Shown: positions 42,323 to 52,433, counted from the first letter of the stretch. The stretch: DNA of 64,000 nt from Bacillus marinisedimentorum (GCF_001644195.2 NZ_LWBL02000009.1:38524-102523); one strand, 5' to 3'. The notes: generated from the sequence alone by a model not told the origin. A program made the numbers and translations.

Positions 42323-43960
42323 TTAATAGACACCGACCTGGTCCCATGCATTTCGTACGGAGTTGTAAGTGGAACTGCCGTATCCGTACAGGTCGGATGC
42401 CGACTGCAGCAATGCGGCTCTGGCGTTGCTGAAGTCAGTCGTAGATGTCATATAGACTGTCAGTGCACGGTAATATATTTTTTCGGCTTTTGATTTGCCG
42501 ATTGATGATATGGTCAGATAAGCGGCTTTATTCGGAATGCCGCTGTTCGTATGAACCCCGCCGTTATCACTCGAGGTATTCACAAAATCATTCATGTGAG
42601 CCGGCTGGCCGTATGCTTCCGGGTTGGACATGCTGCGGAGTGCATCTCCGGGAACACCCGGCGTATACACATCTTCACCCATCAGCCAGTCTTCAGAATC
42701 CACAAAATACCCGAATACATCCGACATTGATTCATTCAGCGCACCGGACTGGTATTGATACTGCAGTCCTGCCGTCCGTTCTGTCACAGCATGTGTAATT
42801 TCATGGGCAACCACATCGTCTGCACCGGACAGAGGCGCAAATTGGGTTCCGTCCCCGTCGCCGTATACCATTTGGGAACCGTTCCAGAAAGCATTGTTAT
42901 AGTTATAGCCGTAGTGGACAGTCGATGTAATGGTCGCACCATTGTTATCAAAGCTGTTGCGGTTATGTGTATTATAATAGTAATCATAGACATCCTCGGC
43001 ATACGCGTGAGCATCGACATCTGCAGCCTGTGAGTTTGCTGTCCATGCGTTATTGCTGTCAACAGAATACCAGCCTGGAATTGATGTGCCGTTTCGAGCT
43101 GTAGTCGTGCGGATGACACCGCTCATCGGTTTGGTTACATCATATAGGTAGTAGGTTCCGTTGGAATTGTAGGTATTCAGGGGCTTATAATCGTTCGCTA
43201 CACCGTAGCCATATCCGGATGTTGCCCCTTCTGTCACTGCATTGTATGCCTCCACGACATTCCCGTTAACCGCATTCACAAAAATTTGCCAGTTAGCAGG
43301 ATATGGATCGATAAACTGAAGTTCAACTTTATAAGCTAAATTGAACTCTCCATCCTTCTCATGGACGAGGAGTTTTCCTTTTTCAACTGTACCGGTGTTC
43401 CCTGCGTCTTTCGGAAGTTCCGCAGGTGATTCTGAAGGACCGTTGCTTGTCTCTTCCTTCGTTAAATCAATGAATCTCCATGCTTCATCGATGGCGGCTT
43501 CCTTTTGCAATTCCGGTCTTGTTTGCCTGGTTTTTTTAACGGCATCCGGCTTCAGCGTACCGTTTATTGCCGTTACGATACCTTCCTTGTCCGTATGTAC
43601 CGTGAATTCGGAACCGTCAACCGGCACTCCCTTTACTGATTGGATGTAATGGTAATGCTTCATGCCAAGTTCATCAGTCTTGACATCCAAAAGGGTCAGC
43701 TCATTGTATGGGTTTATTTGAAAGAGGGATTCTTTTTCCTTTAGGAAAGACTTAATTTCTTTTTCTGTTTTCATAGGTTTTGAGGAAAGCTTGCCAGATA
43801 AAAACGAAGGGACTTTGCCGTTTTCACTTGCAGATTTATTCTTAACATCCATCTGTTCCATTGATTGCTGAATGCTTTCATTGCTCATCGCATTCACTGC
43901 AGGGTAACCTGAACTGAACACCAGCCCCGCCGCCAGTGCAATTGATAGTCCTTTTTTCAT
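42323..43960 (-). CDS. Secreted thermolysin-type neutral metalloprotease
   Basis: A 545-residue pre-pro-protease of family M4. A signal peptide (to about 24) is followed by FTP and PepSY propeptide domains (to about 245) and the mature zinc protease. HEITH gives His386, Glu387 and His390, and the third zinc ligand Glu410 is in NESMSD. It belongs to the NprE/NprB/bacillolysin group. It degrades extracellular protein in stationary phase. The neighbouring RRNPP regulator and peptide suggest quorum control. A palindrome GTGAATATTCAC lies in its promoter region. Confidence 0.92.
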   Translation of the reverse strand: MKKGLSIALAAGLVFSSGYPAVNAMSNESIQQSMEQMDVKNKSASENGKVPSFLSGKLSSKPMKTEKEIKSFLKEKESLFQINPYNELTLLDVKTDELGMKHYHYIQSVKGVPVDGSEFTVHTDKEGIVTAINGTLKPDAVKKTRQTRPELQKEAAIDEAWRFIDLTKEETSNGPSESPAELPKDAGNTGTVEKGKLLVHEKDGEFNLAYKVELQFIDPYPANWQIFVNAVNGNVVEAYNAVTEGATSGYGYGVANDYKPLNTYNSNGTYYLYDVTKPMSGVIRTTTARNGTSIPGWYSVDSNNAWTANSQAADVDAHAYAEDVYDYYYNTHNRNSFDNNGATITSTVHYGYNYNNAFWNGSQMVYGDGDGTQFAPLSGADDVVAHEITHAVTERTAGLQYQYQSGALNESMSDVFGYFVDSEDWLMGEDVYTPGVPGDALRSMSNPEAYGQPAHMNDFVNTSSDNGGVHTNSGIPNKAAYLTISSIGKSKAEKIYYRALTVYMTSTTDFSNARAALLQSASDLYGYGSSTYNSVRNAWDQVGVY

Positions 43961-43981
43961 CCATTCTCCCGTCCCTTCAAC

Positions 43982-44032
43982 ACGATTTGTGAATATTCAC
44001 TATTTACTTACAATTAAATCGTATCACAGGGA
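43982..44032 (-). promoter_or_regulatory. Candidate operator of the neutral protease promoter
   Basis: A perfect 12-bp palindrome GTGAATATTCAC (43989-44000) sits inside a wider inverted repeat ACGATTT (43982-43988) / AAATCGT (44025-44032), 20-70 bp before the start codon. It is a plausible binding site for the adjacent RRNPP regulator or another stationary-phase factor. Confidence 0.45.
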
Positions 44033-44160
44033 AAAGGATTGCGGTATTGGGAAATAGGGGGTGGAAAAAGGCGGATTAGAGGGATTTTTCAAAGGCGTAT
44101 TTCATAAAGTTAGAATAAATGTATTCCGGGCAAATATACCGACCTGAGAAGAGTTAACAC

Positions 44161-44186
44161 CAAAAAAGCCCCACTATTGCTGGGGC
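44161..44186 (-). terminator. Terminator of the RRNPP regulator-peptide operon
   Basis: On the minus strand GCCCCA and TGGGGC pair over 7 nt and are followed by six T. It separates the signalling operon from the protease gene. Confidence 0.85.
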
Positions 44187-44206
44187 TTAATAATACTCTA
44201 TACTCA

Positions 44207-44350
44207 TTAATTTGGATCAGGATGCTCTTCCTGTGCATTATATTTCTCTGCTCCGTAATGGAAGTCTGAATAGTCTCCCTGGGCGATAAACCCTGAACCT
44301 CCAAGCAGAGAAACTGCAGCAATCAAAGCAATAAGCAATAACTTTTTCAT
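44207..44350 (-). CDS. Pre-pro signalling peptide (PapR/NprX-like)
   Basis: A 47-residue peptide too short for routine gene calling. It starts at ATG 44350 with AGGAGGAG ahead and only 10 bp after the stop of the RRNPP regulator. Residues 1-20 (MKKLLLIALIAAVSLLGGSG) form a Sec signal, and the rest is a polar tail ending EEHPDPN. PapR and NprX, the pheromones of PlcR and NprR, have the same size, export signal and position just after their regulator. By that analogy the last five to seven residues would be the re-imported signal. The sequence of the tail is not one I know. Confidence 0.75.
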   Translation of the reverse strand: MKKLLLIALIAAVSLLGGSGFIAQGDYSDFHYGAEKYNAQEEHPDPN

Positions 44351-44360
44351 CTAACTCCTC

Positions 44361-45623
44361 CTATACTGATGTTTGTTTATATGAATTTGCAGCTAATTGA
44401 TAGTATTGATTAGCAAGCTTATACTTGAACTTTTTGGCAAGCAGTTCAGCCAGCTTTTCAGCATATTCAGCTGCAAATTTCCAACTTTTTTGGTCGACGA
44501 AATAGTCAATGGCCTCAGTCAACACTTCTTCAAGTTGACTTTCTGAGGACTGTGCGACCAACGCCTCATAAATGCTGAAATGGAATTCATAATCTTTGTA
44601 TTGTCCCCGCCTGTTGTAGTCTTGTCCGATTTTGATCCACTTCTGGCAGTTCGCCGGGTCGTTTAACTTATAATAGTTTAATATAATCGAAAAAACAGTA
44701 TTGAGTTTACTTTTGATTTCATCCTCCTGTTTATATGAAAGGCTTTGTTCATAGTATTCAATGCCTTTACTGTATATGCGCTGTTTCGAAAACAAAAAGC
44801 CCATATTTTGGCGGATGACACCTTTAAGCTTGTTGCTGTTAAAAGAGTCAGCAATTTTCCAGGCTCGCTCAAAAGCAGTCTCACTTTTGTCAAATTGATT
44901 TATCCTCAGATAACAGATGCCTAGCATTACCTGACAATCTGCACTTCTAGCATAGTTATACTCCTGGTCGAACTTTTTTAATGCTTGCATCGTATAATCT
45001 ATGCTCATCGAAACTTCCCTTAAATTGCTGTAAACCAGTCCCAACAAGTAAAATAAGTAGGCTTTTTGCCATAGTTCAATCTGGCTGTCATCGGCGTTTT
45101 TCTCAGCAAGAAGCAAATCCCTTTTGGCCTTTTCATAATCACCTAAGAAATAATGATATAAACCGCTGAAATTGTAAAAGTGAAAAGTGAGTTCCTTCGT
45201 GAAGAATTCTTTGAAAGGAATTAAATTATGAAAGCATTCTTCCGCAGTCTTTAAATCTACTTTATACAAATAATATTTAAATTCGATCATTCTAAAGTGA
45301 AGCTGCAAATGAATAGGAAGCGGAGTGCTCCTCACTTTTTCTTTCAGCGAATGATATTGAGCAAAGACTTTTTGCCCTTCCCGATTAAAAATAGCCCTAT
45401 ACCAATCATTCAATTCCCGGTAGATGTGGTCGTATACTTCTTCAGTATTCTCAATTTCAATCTCCAGCCGCTGACACAGCAGATCAATGATTTCCTGGCT
45501 CGCTTCCACCTGGCCATTTTCGATTTTGCTGAGATATGGAATGGAACAAATGCCGTCTGCCAATATTGCCTGACTCATCTTCTTCTGTTTTCGATAAAAC
45601 CTGATTTGTCTTCCCGCGTTCAT
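44361..45623 (-). CDS. RRNPP-family quorum-sensing regulator (NprR/PlcR-like)
   Basis: A 420-residue protein with an N-terminal helix-turn-helix (residues about 5-60, with MSQAILADGICSIPYLSKIENG) followed by tetratricopeptide repeats to the end (for example SGLYHYFLGDYEKAKRDLLLAE and IEYYEQSL). This is the layout of NprR and PlcR, whose repeats bind a short imported peptide. The length agrees with NprR (about 420) better than PlcR (about 285). A peptide gene follows at once and an M4 protease after that, the same trio as nprR-nprX-nprA in the B. cereus group. Confidence 0.85.
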   Translation of the reverse strand: MNAGRQIRFYRKQKKMSQAILADGICSIPYLSKIENGQVEASQEIIDLLCQRLEIEIENTEEVYDHIYRELNDWYRAIFNREGQKVFAQYHSLKEKVRSTPLPIHLQLHFRMIEFKYYLYKVDLKTAEECFHNLIPFKEFFTKELTFHFYNFSGLYHYFLGDYEKAKRDLLLAEKNADDSQIELWQKAYLFYLLGLVYSNLREVSMSIDYTMQALKKFDQEYNYARSADCQVMLGICYLRINQFDKSETAFERAWKIADSFNSNKLKGVIRQNMGFLFSKQRIYSKGIEYYEQSLSYKQEDEIKSKLNTVFSIILNYYKLNDPANCQKWIKIGQDYNRRGQYKDYEFHFSIYEALVAQSSESQLEEVLTEAIDYFVDQKSWKFAAEYAEKLAELLAKKFKYKLANQYYQLAANSYKQTSV

Positions 45624-45820
45624 GGCATCACCATTTTCTTAAATTCCATTTCAGTACACCCGGTAGGACAATTATGCCATAATTCAGAAAATTTTTGAAG
45701 TGTAAACTATTGTTTTTTTACTATTTCTTTAAATTTTTCCCTTTCCATCCAGTTAGTCTGAAATTGCTGACGTTATCAAATAACAAGGACTTGATCCAAA
45801 AAAGACGGCATAATAAATGC

Positions 45821-45849
45821 AGCCGCTTTTCACAGGGTGAAAAGCGGCT
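45821..45849. terminator. Hairpin terminator after floT
   Basis: AGCCGCTTTTCAC and GTGAAAAGCGGCT are perfectly complementary over 13 bp with a 3-nt loop. The T-run is weak, but the position 9 bp after the floT stop supports a terminator role. Confidence 0.7.
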
Positions 45850-45857
45850 TTCCCAGT

Positions 45858-47414
45858 TTACTTATTCTCTGGTGAGTCTTTCGTTTCATGACCTTCAGCC
45901 GCACTGGCAACTTCAGCTTCAGCAGGTTTCAGTATTTCTTTGTCGTGTGATTCTTCTTTTTCGTTTCCTGTGCTGGCAGCTTGATCGCCTTTCTTATCAA
46001 AGTTGGCAACCTTTCCCCGGGAGACATAACTTTCAAGCATCGCTTTCAGGTCCATGCCTGATGTTTCCTTTAAACTCTCTTGCAGGCCGAGCATCGTTTT
46101 TGTGACATTGCCTGTGATTTTGGAGGCAGCACCATCAGATGATGAACCGCCCATATCGATCACCTTCATGCCTTCGATCTTCGACAGCGGCTGTGCAATT
46201 TCATGGGCATACTTCGGCAGCATATCCAGGAACATTTCCAGTACCGCCGCTTCGCCATATTTCTCCATCGCTGCAGCCATCAGTTCCTTGGATTCCGCTT
46301 CTGCCCGGCCGCGTTCGCGGATGACTTCTGCTTCAGCAAGACCTTTTTGTTTTTCAATCGCGGCTTTTGTCTCCCCATCGATGCGGGCTTTTTCAGCTTC
46401 CGCTGCCGCGTTTGCTTTGATATCATAAGCATTCGCATCAGCCTGGGTTTTCCTTCGTTTCTGCTCTTCCTCTTCAAGCGCAACCTGGCGCTGGCGTTCG
46501 ATATATTGGACTTTCATTTCTTCTTCTTTCACTTTCTGGTTCAGGCGGGCCTGCTCAAGGTTATAGGAAGATTCGGACTGGGCCCTGGCACGTTCTACTT
46601 CAACTTTGTATTCTGCGTCCTTCACTTCTTTGTCCTTCGTTGAACGGGCAATTTCAATCCTGCGTTTAATTTCTTCTTCTTCGGCTTCCTGTTCGGTTTT
46701 GGCGCGATGCATTCTCGTTTCCCGGACTGCATTCGCTTCAGCAATGTCCGCGTCCTTCCGCGCCTCTGCAATCCGCGGGCGGCCAAGTGCTTCAAGATAG
46801 CCGTTTTCTTCATCATCATCCTTAATCTCTTTTAGTGCAAAAGAGGTGATTTCAAAACCGAGGTTCTTTAGGTCTTCTTCTGCAATTGCTTTCACTTTCT
46901 TATTAACAGATTGAAAGTCTTTATAGATCTCATCTACTGTCAGCGCTGAAATAATTGCACGCAAATGACCTTCGAGAACTTCCCTTAACTCAGTCTGCTT
47001 TTCTTTATCGCTTTTTCCCAGGAATTTTTCAGCATAATTGGCGACAATCTCCAACTTGCTGCCAATACTTATTTCGGCAACGGACTTTGCCCTGATCGGC
47101 ACTCCTTCAGACGTGTATGCTTTCGGCGATTCGATTTCCAGCTGGAACGATGTCAAATCGATCGGTGTGCTCGTCTGAAACATTTTGAGGCGAACGCCGC
47201 CGCCCCTGACAATTTTCATGCTGCGGCCATTTTCATCGACAAAAATCCGGTTATCCTGTTCAGGGTCACCAAGCTTTGGACCTGTTATGATCAGCGCCTG
47301 ATTGGAGCTTGCTGTCTTGTACCGTTTTTTGAATATGTAAAAACCGATTCCCCCTGCAATAAGCAAAAAGAAAAACACTACCCCTAAAACAATAAACCAT
47401 ACAATACCCATCAT
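45858..47414 (-). CDS. floT: Flotillin-like membrane scaffold protein
   Basis: A 518-residue flotillin. One N-terminal membrane segment (about 4-26) is followed by the SPFH/band 7 domain (to about 230) and a long charged coiled coil rich in EA repeats with the flotillin EKYGEAAVLEMFLDMLPKY region. FloT (YuaG) organises functional membrane microdomains. In B. subtilis it lies in a SigW operon yuaF-floT-yuaI; here no yuaF (NfeD) partner is adjacent. A SigW promoter is present. AGGGGGT precedes two adjacent ATG codons. Confidence 0.92.
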   Translation of the reverse strand: MMGIVWFIVLGVVFFFLLIAGGIGFYIFKKRYKTASSNQALIITGPKLGDPEQDNRIFVDENGRSMKIVRGGGVRLKMFQTSTPIDLTSFQLEIESPKAYTSEGVPIRAKSVAEISIGSKLEIVANYAEKFLGKSDKEKQTELREVLEGHLRAIISALTVDEIYKDFQSVNKKVKAIAEEDLKNLGFEITSFALKEIKDDDEENGYLEALGRPRIAEARKDADIAEANAVRETRMHRAKTEQEAEEEEIKRRIEIARSTKDKEVKDAEYKVEVERARAQSESSYNLEQARLNQKVKEEEMKVQYIERQRQVALEEEEQKRRKTQADANAYDIKANAAAEAEKARIDGETKAAIEKQKGLAEAEVIRERGRAEAESKELMAAAMEKYGEAAVLEMFLDMLPKYAHEIAQPLSKIEGMKVIDMGGSSSDGAASKITGNVTKTMLGLQESLKETSGMDLKAMLESYVSRGKVANFDKKGDQAASTGNEKEESHDKEILKPAEAEVASAAEGHETKDSPENK

Positions 47415-47483
47415 TTGTATCAGACCCCCTGTTTATTATGCAGCCCTGCTATTCGTCACTTTCGAGGCTGCGTTACTTAACTT

Positions 47484-47509
47484 TACGGGTGTTTTCAGAA
47501 AAAGTTTCA
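47484..47509 (-). promoter_or_regulatory. SigW promoter of floT
   Basis: On the minus strand TGAAAC (47504-47509), a 16-bp spacer and CGTA (47484-47487) match the extracytoplasmic sigma-W consensus exactly. Confidence 0.8.
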
Positions 47510-47607
47510 TTTTTTTCCCAATTTTTGAAACCACAGCCTTATCAGAAGGTTTATTCTTTTTCGTTTGTTATACTTTAATGAAGGATTAATGAATCGGGAG
47601 GGCTTTC

Positions 47608-48324
47608 ATGTTAAATAAAGCACTGGAGATTATGGATGAAGGAATTATTATTTTCGGTAAAGATCTATATATCCAATATGTAAATGAAGCTTATGAAAAA
47701 ATGTTTCTGCTCAATCGGGAAGAAATCGTCGGCAAACACCTCCATGACATTTACGGGGATATTCCTGAAGATATCCGTGTTGCATCTAAAACTGCAGAAA
47801 CCGGGGAACCGCAAACATACAAGGCGATCACATTCGACTGGAAGGGTAAGCATATGGTGCTGAATGCCTACAGCAAGGTCTTCAAACAAGACGGCGACAT
47901 TGAGTTTGTGCTGACCCGCTTTATTGATGTAACCGAACAGGCGGCCGAAATAGAGCGCAACCGAAAAATGATTGAAGACATGACGGTCAATCTTGTACCG
48001 GTTACAGATGATATGGCCGTCCTTCCGCTCCAGCCGATACTTGAAGATTTTCAAAAGGACATCTTGATTGATCATGCCGCTAAGCAGATCGCCTCGTCAA
48101 AAATAAAAAAACTGGTCATTGATTTATCCGCCATCACCGATATGGAACCTTCTCTTGCCCATATCCTTAAAAAGCTGCTTGCCATGCTCCAGATGCTTGG
48201 CGTTGAAACCGCGATATCAGGAGTAAAGCCCCGGGCTGCACTTGAACTCGCAAATTCTGAGATGGAGAATGAAACATTCCGCTCCACGTTCAACACGCTT
48301 AATCAGGCACTGAAGCATTTTTAA
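47608..48324 (+). CDS. PAS-STAS signalling protein
   Basis: A 238-residue protein with an N-terminal PAS domain (residues 1-115, MDEGIIIFGKDLYIQYVNEAYE) and a C-terminal STAS domain (about 130-238, LVIDLSAITDMEPSLAHILKKL). This resembles RsbR-family stressosome proteins, where the PAS or globin part senses and the STAS part is phosphorylated by an RsbT-type kinase. The STAS core has Ser and Thr at possible phosphorylation positions. GGGAGGG precedes the ATG. An RsbT-like ATPase is encoded at 53869-54318, so the two could be partners, but that is inference. Confidence 0.8.
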   Translation: MLNKALEIMDEGIIIFGKDLYIQYVNEAYEKMFLLNREEIVGKHLHDIYGDIPEDIRVASKTAETGEPQTYKAITFDWKGKHMVLNAYSKVFKQDGDIEFVLTRFIDVTEQAAEIERNRKMIEDMTVNLVPVTDDMAVLPLQPILEDFQKDILIDHAAKQIASSKIKKLVIDLSAITDMEPSLAHILKKLLAMLQMLGVETAISGVKPRAALELANSEMENETFRSTFNTLNQALKHF

Positions 48325-48594
48325 TGAACCTGCTTACCACCTTCGTAGAAGTCTGTTTATCAATAATGGTAAACAGACTTCTTAAATTAATCCGTTTAGA
48401 GGACTTTTCACCCACCCTTATCTTTTTAAATTCTTTCTGTGCCTCCCGTCAGGAATATACTGCCAGAATTTGTGAAATCATTTATAATGATAAACATAAC
48501 TGCTCTAACGATGAAATAATTGGTGCAGCATGAAACTTGTCCCGCTCCTTTATCGTATAATAGAAGTAAGAACAATAAATAGGAGTCGATTAAT

Positions 48595-49251
48595 ATGAAA
48601 TCCGTCCTATACCTATTCCTCAACGGATTTATTTCTATGAATATAACTGCGGCATCATGGCTCACTGCCTTCTTCGGCTTTGGGCAGGGCTTCTGGATGT
48701 CATCTCTCTGGGGGGCTGCCGGCGGAATCTTCGGCTTTTCGGTCCTCCAATGGGTCCAAAAGCGGAAAATCCTTCAAGACAACGGGCTGACGAGTAAGGA
48801 ATACCGTTATATTAAAAGCAATATGAAGGAAGCCAGGGAGAAAATCAAACGCTTGAATAAGTCGATTTTCAGCGCACGCTCCATAAATGCAGCCAGGCAA
48901 ATCAGAACTTTACAAAAAACTGCAGGGAAAATTTATCAAGTTGTACGGAGCGAACCGAGGCGTTTCTTCCAGGCCGAACGTTTTTTCTTCTATCACCTCG
49001 ATTCGGTTGTCGAGTTAACAGACCGCTATACATTTTTATCCAAACAAAAAATCAAAGACCGTGATGTCCGGGTATCCCTTTCCGAAACGGAAAGGACGCT
49101 TGAGAAACTGACAAAATCCGTCGAAAATGATCTTGTCATCGTCGTCTCAAATGATATTGACCATTTGAATACCGAGTTGGATGTCGCAAAACTTACGATA
49201 AACCGTGATAATCATCTACTGCTTGATGAAAGGGGCAAAAAATATGAGTGA
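48595..49251 (+). CDS. xpaC: XpaC-family protein
   Basis: A 218-residue protein of the XpaC family (named for 5-bromo-4-chloroindolyl phosphate hydrolysis). It has two N-terminal hydrophobic segments (about 5-50) and a long helical cytoplasmic part ([20 protein letters not shown]). It forms an operon with the TelA-like gene, overlapping it by 8 bp, exactly as xpaC-yaaN in B. subtilis. The true function is unknown; the pair is linked to tellurite and other anion resistance. AGGAG precedes the ATG. Confidence 0.86.
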   Translation: MKSVLYLFLNGFISMNITAASWLTAFFGFGQGFWMSSLWGAAGGIFGFSVLQWVQKRKILQDNGLTSKEYRYIKSNMKEAREKIKRLNKSIFSARSINAARQIRTLQKTAGKIYQVVRSEPRRFFQAERFFFYHLDSVVELTDRYTFLSKQKIKDRDVRVSLSETERTLEKLTKSVENDLVIVVSNDIDHLNTELDVAKLTINRDNHLLLDERGKKYE

Positions 49252-50416
49252 ACAGCCTAATAAACAGCTTCAGAATGACTTGATGAACGACGATCTGTCG
49301 GATCTCCTTTCTGAACCGTTCGGGGACTTGCAGCCCGCTGTGCAAACAAATGAAGAAAAAGAGGTCAGGCCCGTCCGTCTTATTGACCGTTTGCCGGAGG
49401 ACCACCGCCAGAAAGCTTTCAGTCTGGCCAGCCAAATCAATACGTCCGACCAGCAGATTATCGTTCAATTTGGCACAGCGGCACAGTCCAAGCTATCCGA
49501 TTTTTCCCATTCGATGCTGGACCATGTCCAGCGAAAAGATACAGGGCCGGTCGGCGATATTTTAAAAGAACTGATGCAGAAACTTGAGCAGGTCGATCCG
49601 GATGAGCTGAAAGGCGAAAAGAAAAACGTTTTCTCCCGCATGTTCAATAAACTGTCGACATCAGTAAATGAAATCCTATCCAAATACCAGAAGATCGGCG
49701 CCCAAATCGATAAAGTGAGTGTAAAGCTGGACAATCAGAAATCAATCCTTTTGTCTGATATCCAGATGCTGGACCAGCTGTTCCAGAAAAATAAAGAGTA
49801 TTTTGACGCGTTGAACATCTACATTGCCGCAGGCGAGTTGAAATACGAAGAAATTCAGATGAAAGAAATACCGGATTTGAAGAAAAAAGCCGAGGAATCC
49901 GACGATCAGATGATTTATCAGGAGTTAAATGATAAAATCCAGTTTGCGGACAGGCTTGAAAAGCGTCTTCATGACTTGAAACTGAGCCGCCAGATCACCA
50001 TTCAGACAGCACCGCAAATCCGCATGATCCAGAACATGAACCAGGCGCTTGTCGAAAAAATACAGTCATCCATTTTAACGGCGATACCGCTCTGGAAAAA
50101 TCAAATCACCATCGCGCTCACGCTGTTCCGCCAAAAGCGCGCGGTTGAAGCCCAAAAGCAGGTCAGCAAAACAACGAATGAGCTGCTCTTGAAAAACGCC
50201 GAAATGCTGAAAACGAACAGCATAGAAACGGCTAAAGAAAATGAGCGCGGGCTTGTTGATATTGAAACGCTGAAACAGACCCAGGAAAATCTGATTTCCA
50301 CGCTTGAAGAAACAATCCGCATCCAGAGCGAGGGAAGAACGAAACGGCGCCTTGCTGAGCAAGAGCTGGCAAAAATGGAAGATGAACTAAAGCAGAAGCT
50401 TTTGGAAATCAAATAA
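49244..50416 (+). CDS. yaaN: TelA/YaaN-like toxic anion resistance protein
   Basis: A 390-residue, almost wholly helical protein of the TelA family (YaaN in B. subtilis), with conserved [20 protein letters not shown] and [17 protein letters not shown]. It is implicated in tolerance to tellurite, cell-envelope antibiotics and nisin in other Firmicutes. ATG 49244 follows AAAGGGG; the earlier frame start lies within xpaC and has no site. A strong terminator follows. Confidence 0.88.
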   Translation: MSEQPNKQLQNDLMNDDLSDLLSEPFGDLQPAVQTNEEKEVRPVRLIDRLPEDHRQKAFSLASQINTSDQQIIVQFGTAAQSKLSDFSHSMLDHVQRKDTGPVGDILKELMQKLEQVDPDELKGEKKNVFSRMFNKLSTSVNEILSKYQKIGAQIDKVSVKLDNQKSILLSDIQMLDQLFQKNKEYFDALNIYIAAGELKYEEIQMKEIPDLKKKAEESDDQMIYQELNDKIQFADRLEKRLHDLKLSRQITIQTAPQIRMIQNMNQALVEKIQSSILTAIPLWKNQITIALTLFRQKRAVEAQKQVSKTTNELLLKNAEMLKTNSIETAKENERGLVDIETLKQTQENLISTLEETIRIQSEGRTKRRLAEQELAKMEDELKQKLLEIK

Positions 50417-50427
50417 TCGAAGTATCA

Positions 50428-50458
50428 GGCCGGACCGCCAAAAGGTCCGGCCTTGATT
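50428..50458 (+). terminator. Terminator of the xpaC-yaaN operon
   Basis: GGCCGGACC and GGTCCGGCC pair perfectly across 7 nt and are followed by TTGATT. Confidence 0.8.
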
Positions 50459-50480
50459 AATTATCCGACTGATGACAACA

Positions 50481-50837
50481 TCATTCTTCAATCCAGTTCC
50501 AGGCTTCTTCCACTTCGTCAGACTCAAATTGTTTTGTTTCTATACCAGGCAGAATGTCTCCGATTTCCGTTCCTTTTTCCAGAATATCCTGGGGACTGAC
50601 AACAGCAAACTTGTTATACTGCCCCCATCGTTTCGCATCCAGTTTAACGCCTTCAATCATTCCCTGCAAAGTTGCTCCGTCTAAATCGCTGATGAACGCC
50701 AGCACGTTGAACGGCTCATCTTCACCAAAATACCGTTTCACATACTGATCCATTTTCTCAGCATCTTCTTCCGCCGCTTTTCCTGATACTTCTATTACAA
50801 CCGTTTGTTCATCCCGGGAAGGAAGAATTGTCAGCAT
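50481..50837 (-). CDS. SpoIIAA-like STAS/SEC14 protein (DUF3478)
   Basis: A 118-residue protein with the SpoIIAA-like (DUF3478) fold: an MLTILPSRDEQTVVIEVSGKA beta start and a FNVLAFISDLDG core. These resemble lipid-binding SEC14/STAS domains. ATG 50837 follows AAAGGAGG by 8 nt; the frame extends to 50858 without a better site. Convergent with yaaN. Function unknown. Confidence 0.78.
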   Translation of the reverse strand: MLTILPSRDEQTVVIEVSGKAAEEDAEKMDQYVKRYFGEDEPFNVLAFISDLDGATLQGMIEGVKLDAKRWGQYNKFAVVSPQDILEKGTEIGDILPGIETKQFESDEVEEAWNWIEE

Positions 50838-51272
50838 CTGAATTGCCTCCTTTATCACGCGTTATATTTATCAGTTCCCGTTACGTTTTATTTTCAATCC
50901 GGCTGGGGTCGGCATAACATTTGAAAATAGATGAAAGTCTGGTTTTTCAATTTTCGAACGTAATGAGACTCTTCTATAATTCATTAACTAAAGAGACGAT
51001 TCATGACTTATCGCACCTTAAAATGCCCACTGGGTTCAGTAAAGGCGCGATTCCGAGCCACTCTTCTTTGAGAAAAGCTTTAACCGGGTTAGCAAATTGG
51101 CCAGGCCAGTGACAGTTGATGGCTACAACAACATTAAAGTTTTAGGGTTCCCTTTTATCCTTCACTCGCGGGCAGGTTAGAACGACAAAGAGCTTTTTTA
51201 AAAGTTGATATCACATTTATGTATGCTCCCTTTTTTTATTCTGTTAGGTATAAACCCATCACCATTCCACAA
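50838..51272. other. Intergenic stretch, nothing recognised
   Basis: The gap between the STAS gene and the subtilisin terminator. A plus-strand frame at 50921-51112 begins with TTG and lacks a ribosome binding site; I do not count it as a gene. Confidence 0.45.
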
Positions 51273-51297
51273 GAAAAACCCCGGCAGCCGCCGGGGC
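51273..51297 (-). terminator. Terminator of the subtilisin gene
   Basis: On the minus strand GCCCCGGC pairs with GCCGGGG and is followed by TTTTTC, 14 bp after the stop codon. Confidence 0.85.
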
Positions 51298-51311
51298 TTT
51301 TCTTTCATTTT

Positions 51312-52433
51312 TTATTGAACTGCCGCTTGCACATCCAGCACTCCATTTCCGTAGTAAAATACATCACCAAGCGGAATTGCTGTACTGTTCAAGATACCGC
51401 GGACCTGGACATTGCTTAACGATGGATTGTCAGCCAAAATAAGAGCTGCCGCCCCTGAAACATGAGGGGTTGCCATCGATGTCCCGTTAAAGTAGTCATA
51501 AGCGTTTCCTGGAACAGAGCTCAGGACATTTACACCCGGTGCCATAATTTCCAGTTCATCACCTACACTGGAGAACGATGCCCTGTTGTTGCTGTCGTCA
51601 ACTGCACCTACAGCCATCGCTGATGCATATTTGGCAGGATAGCCAATTGTGTTTCTTTTCCCTTTTGCTCCGTCATTTCCAGCAGCCGCAACGACGAGAA
51701 CGCCGCTGTTATAAGCATTATCAACTGCCTGCTGAAGAGATGTTGAGCCCCTGCTGCCGCCAAGGCTCATGCTGATGACATCCATATCGTTTGAAACAGC
51801 CCACTCGATGCCTTGAATGATGCCGCTGTATGTACCGCTTCCGGCACTATCGAGTACCTTGACAGCATACAAATTCGCGGACGGGGCAACACCGAGCACA
51901 CCAACTGTGTTATTGAGGCCGGCCACCGTACCTGCAACATGCGTGCCGTGACTGTTTCCATCATTATACGGATCCGGTTCCGCAGCGATGAAGCTGGCAC
52001 CGCCTGCCACACTTAAATCCTCGTGGCTTGCATCAATTCCCGTATCAAGAATCGCAACTTTTACACCAGAACCCGTATTCCCTGTTGCCTGAACATCATC
52101 CGCATTGATGTGCGTGATGCCCCACGGAACCGTCTGGCCGATTGCATATGCCTTGTGGTCTTCTTCCACATAAGCGATATTAGGATTATTGGCAAGTGCC
52201 TGTACTGCCTGCTCCGGCAGCTTCGCGTGGACAACCTCCATGAATTTGTACTCATGAAGGACTTTTCCGCCCTGGTTTTTCACGATATTTTGGTTGACCC
52301 TGTCTTTGAACCCGATCAAATAATCATTGACCTGACCCTTCTCCGGCGCAGCGCTGGCAAAACTGCTGAATATCATTGAAAAAGCCAGCAAGAACGTTAA
52401 GATAAATCCTGTGAACTTCCATGGGTTTTTCAT
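51312..52433 (-). CDS. Secreted subtilisin-family serine protease
   Basis: A 373-residue pre-pro-subtilisin. The signal peptide ends near residue 29 (FASAA), an I9 propeptide follows, and the mature enzyme starts about residue 100 (QTVPWGI). The catalytic triad is Asp130 (DTGID), His162 (HGTHVAG) and Ser319 (GTSMATPH); Asn253 (AAGNDG) forms the oxyanion hole. Length and motifs are those of AprE-type alkaline proteases. An inverted repeat lies in the promoter region, as is usual for a gene under several transition-state regulators. Expected in stationary phase. Confidence 0.94.
   Translation of the reverse strand: MKNPWKFTGFILTFLLAFSMIFSSFASAAPEKGQVNDYLIGFKDRVNQNIVKNQGGKVLHEYKFMEVVHAKLPEQAVQALANNPNIAYVEEDHKAYAIGQTVPWGITHINADDVQATGNTGSGVKVAILDTGIDASHEDLSVAGGASFIAAEPDPYNDGNSHGTHVAGTVAGLNNTVGVLGVAPSANLYAVKVLDSAGSGTYSGIIQGIEWAVSNDMDVISMSLGGSRGSTSLQQAVDNAYNSGVLVVAAAGNDGAKGKRNTIGYPAKYASAMAVGAVDDSNNRASFSSVGDELEIMAPGVNVLSSVPGNAYDYFNGTSMATPHVSGAAALILADNPSLSNVQVRGILNSTAIPLGDVFYYGNGVLDVQAAVQ

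Noticed and set aside
50921..51112. 63-codon plus-strand frame after the STAS gene
   Set aside because: TTG start without ribosome binding site and no recognisable features.
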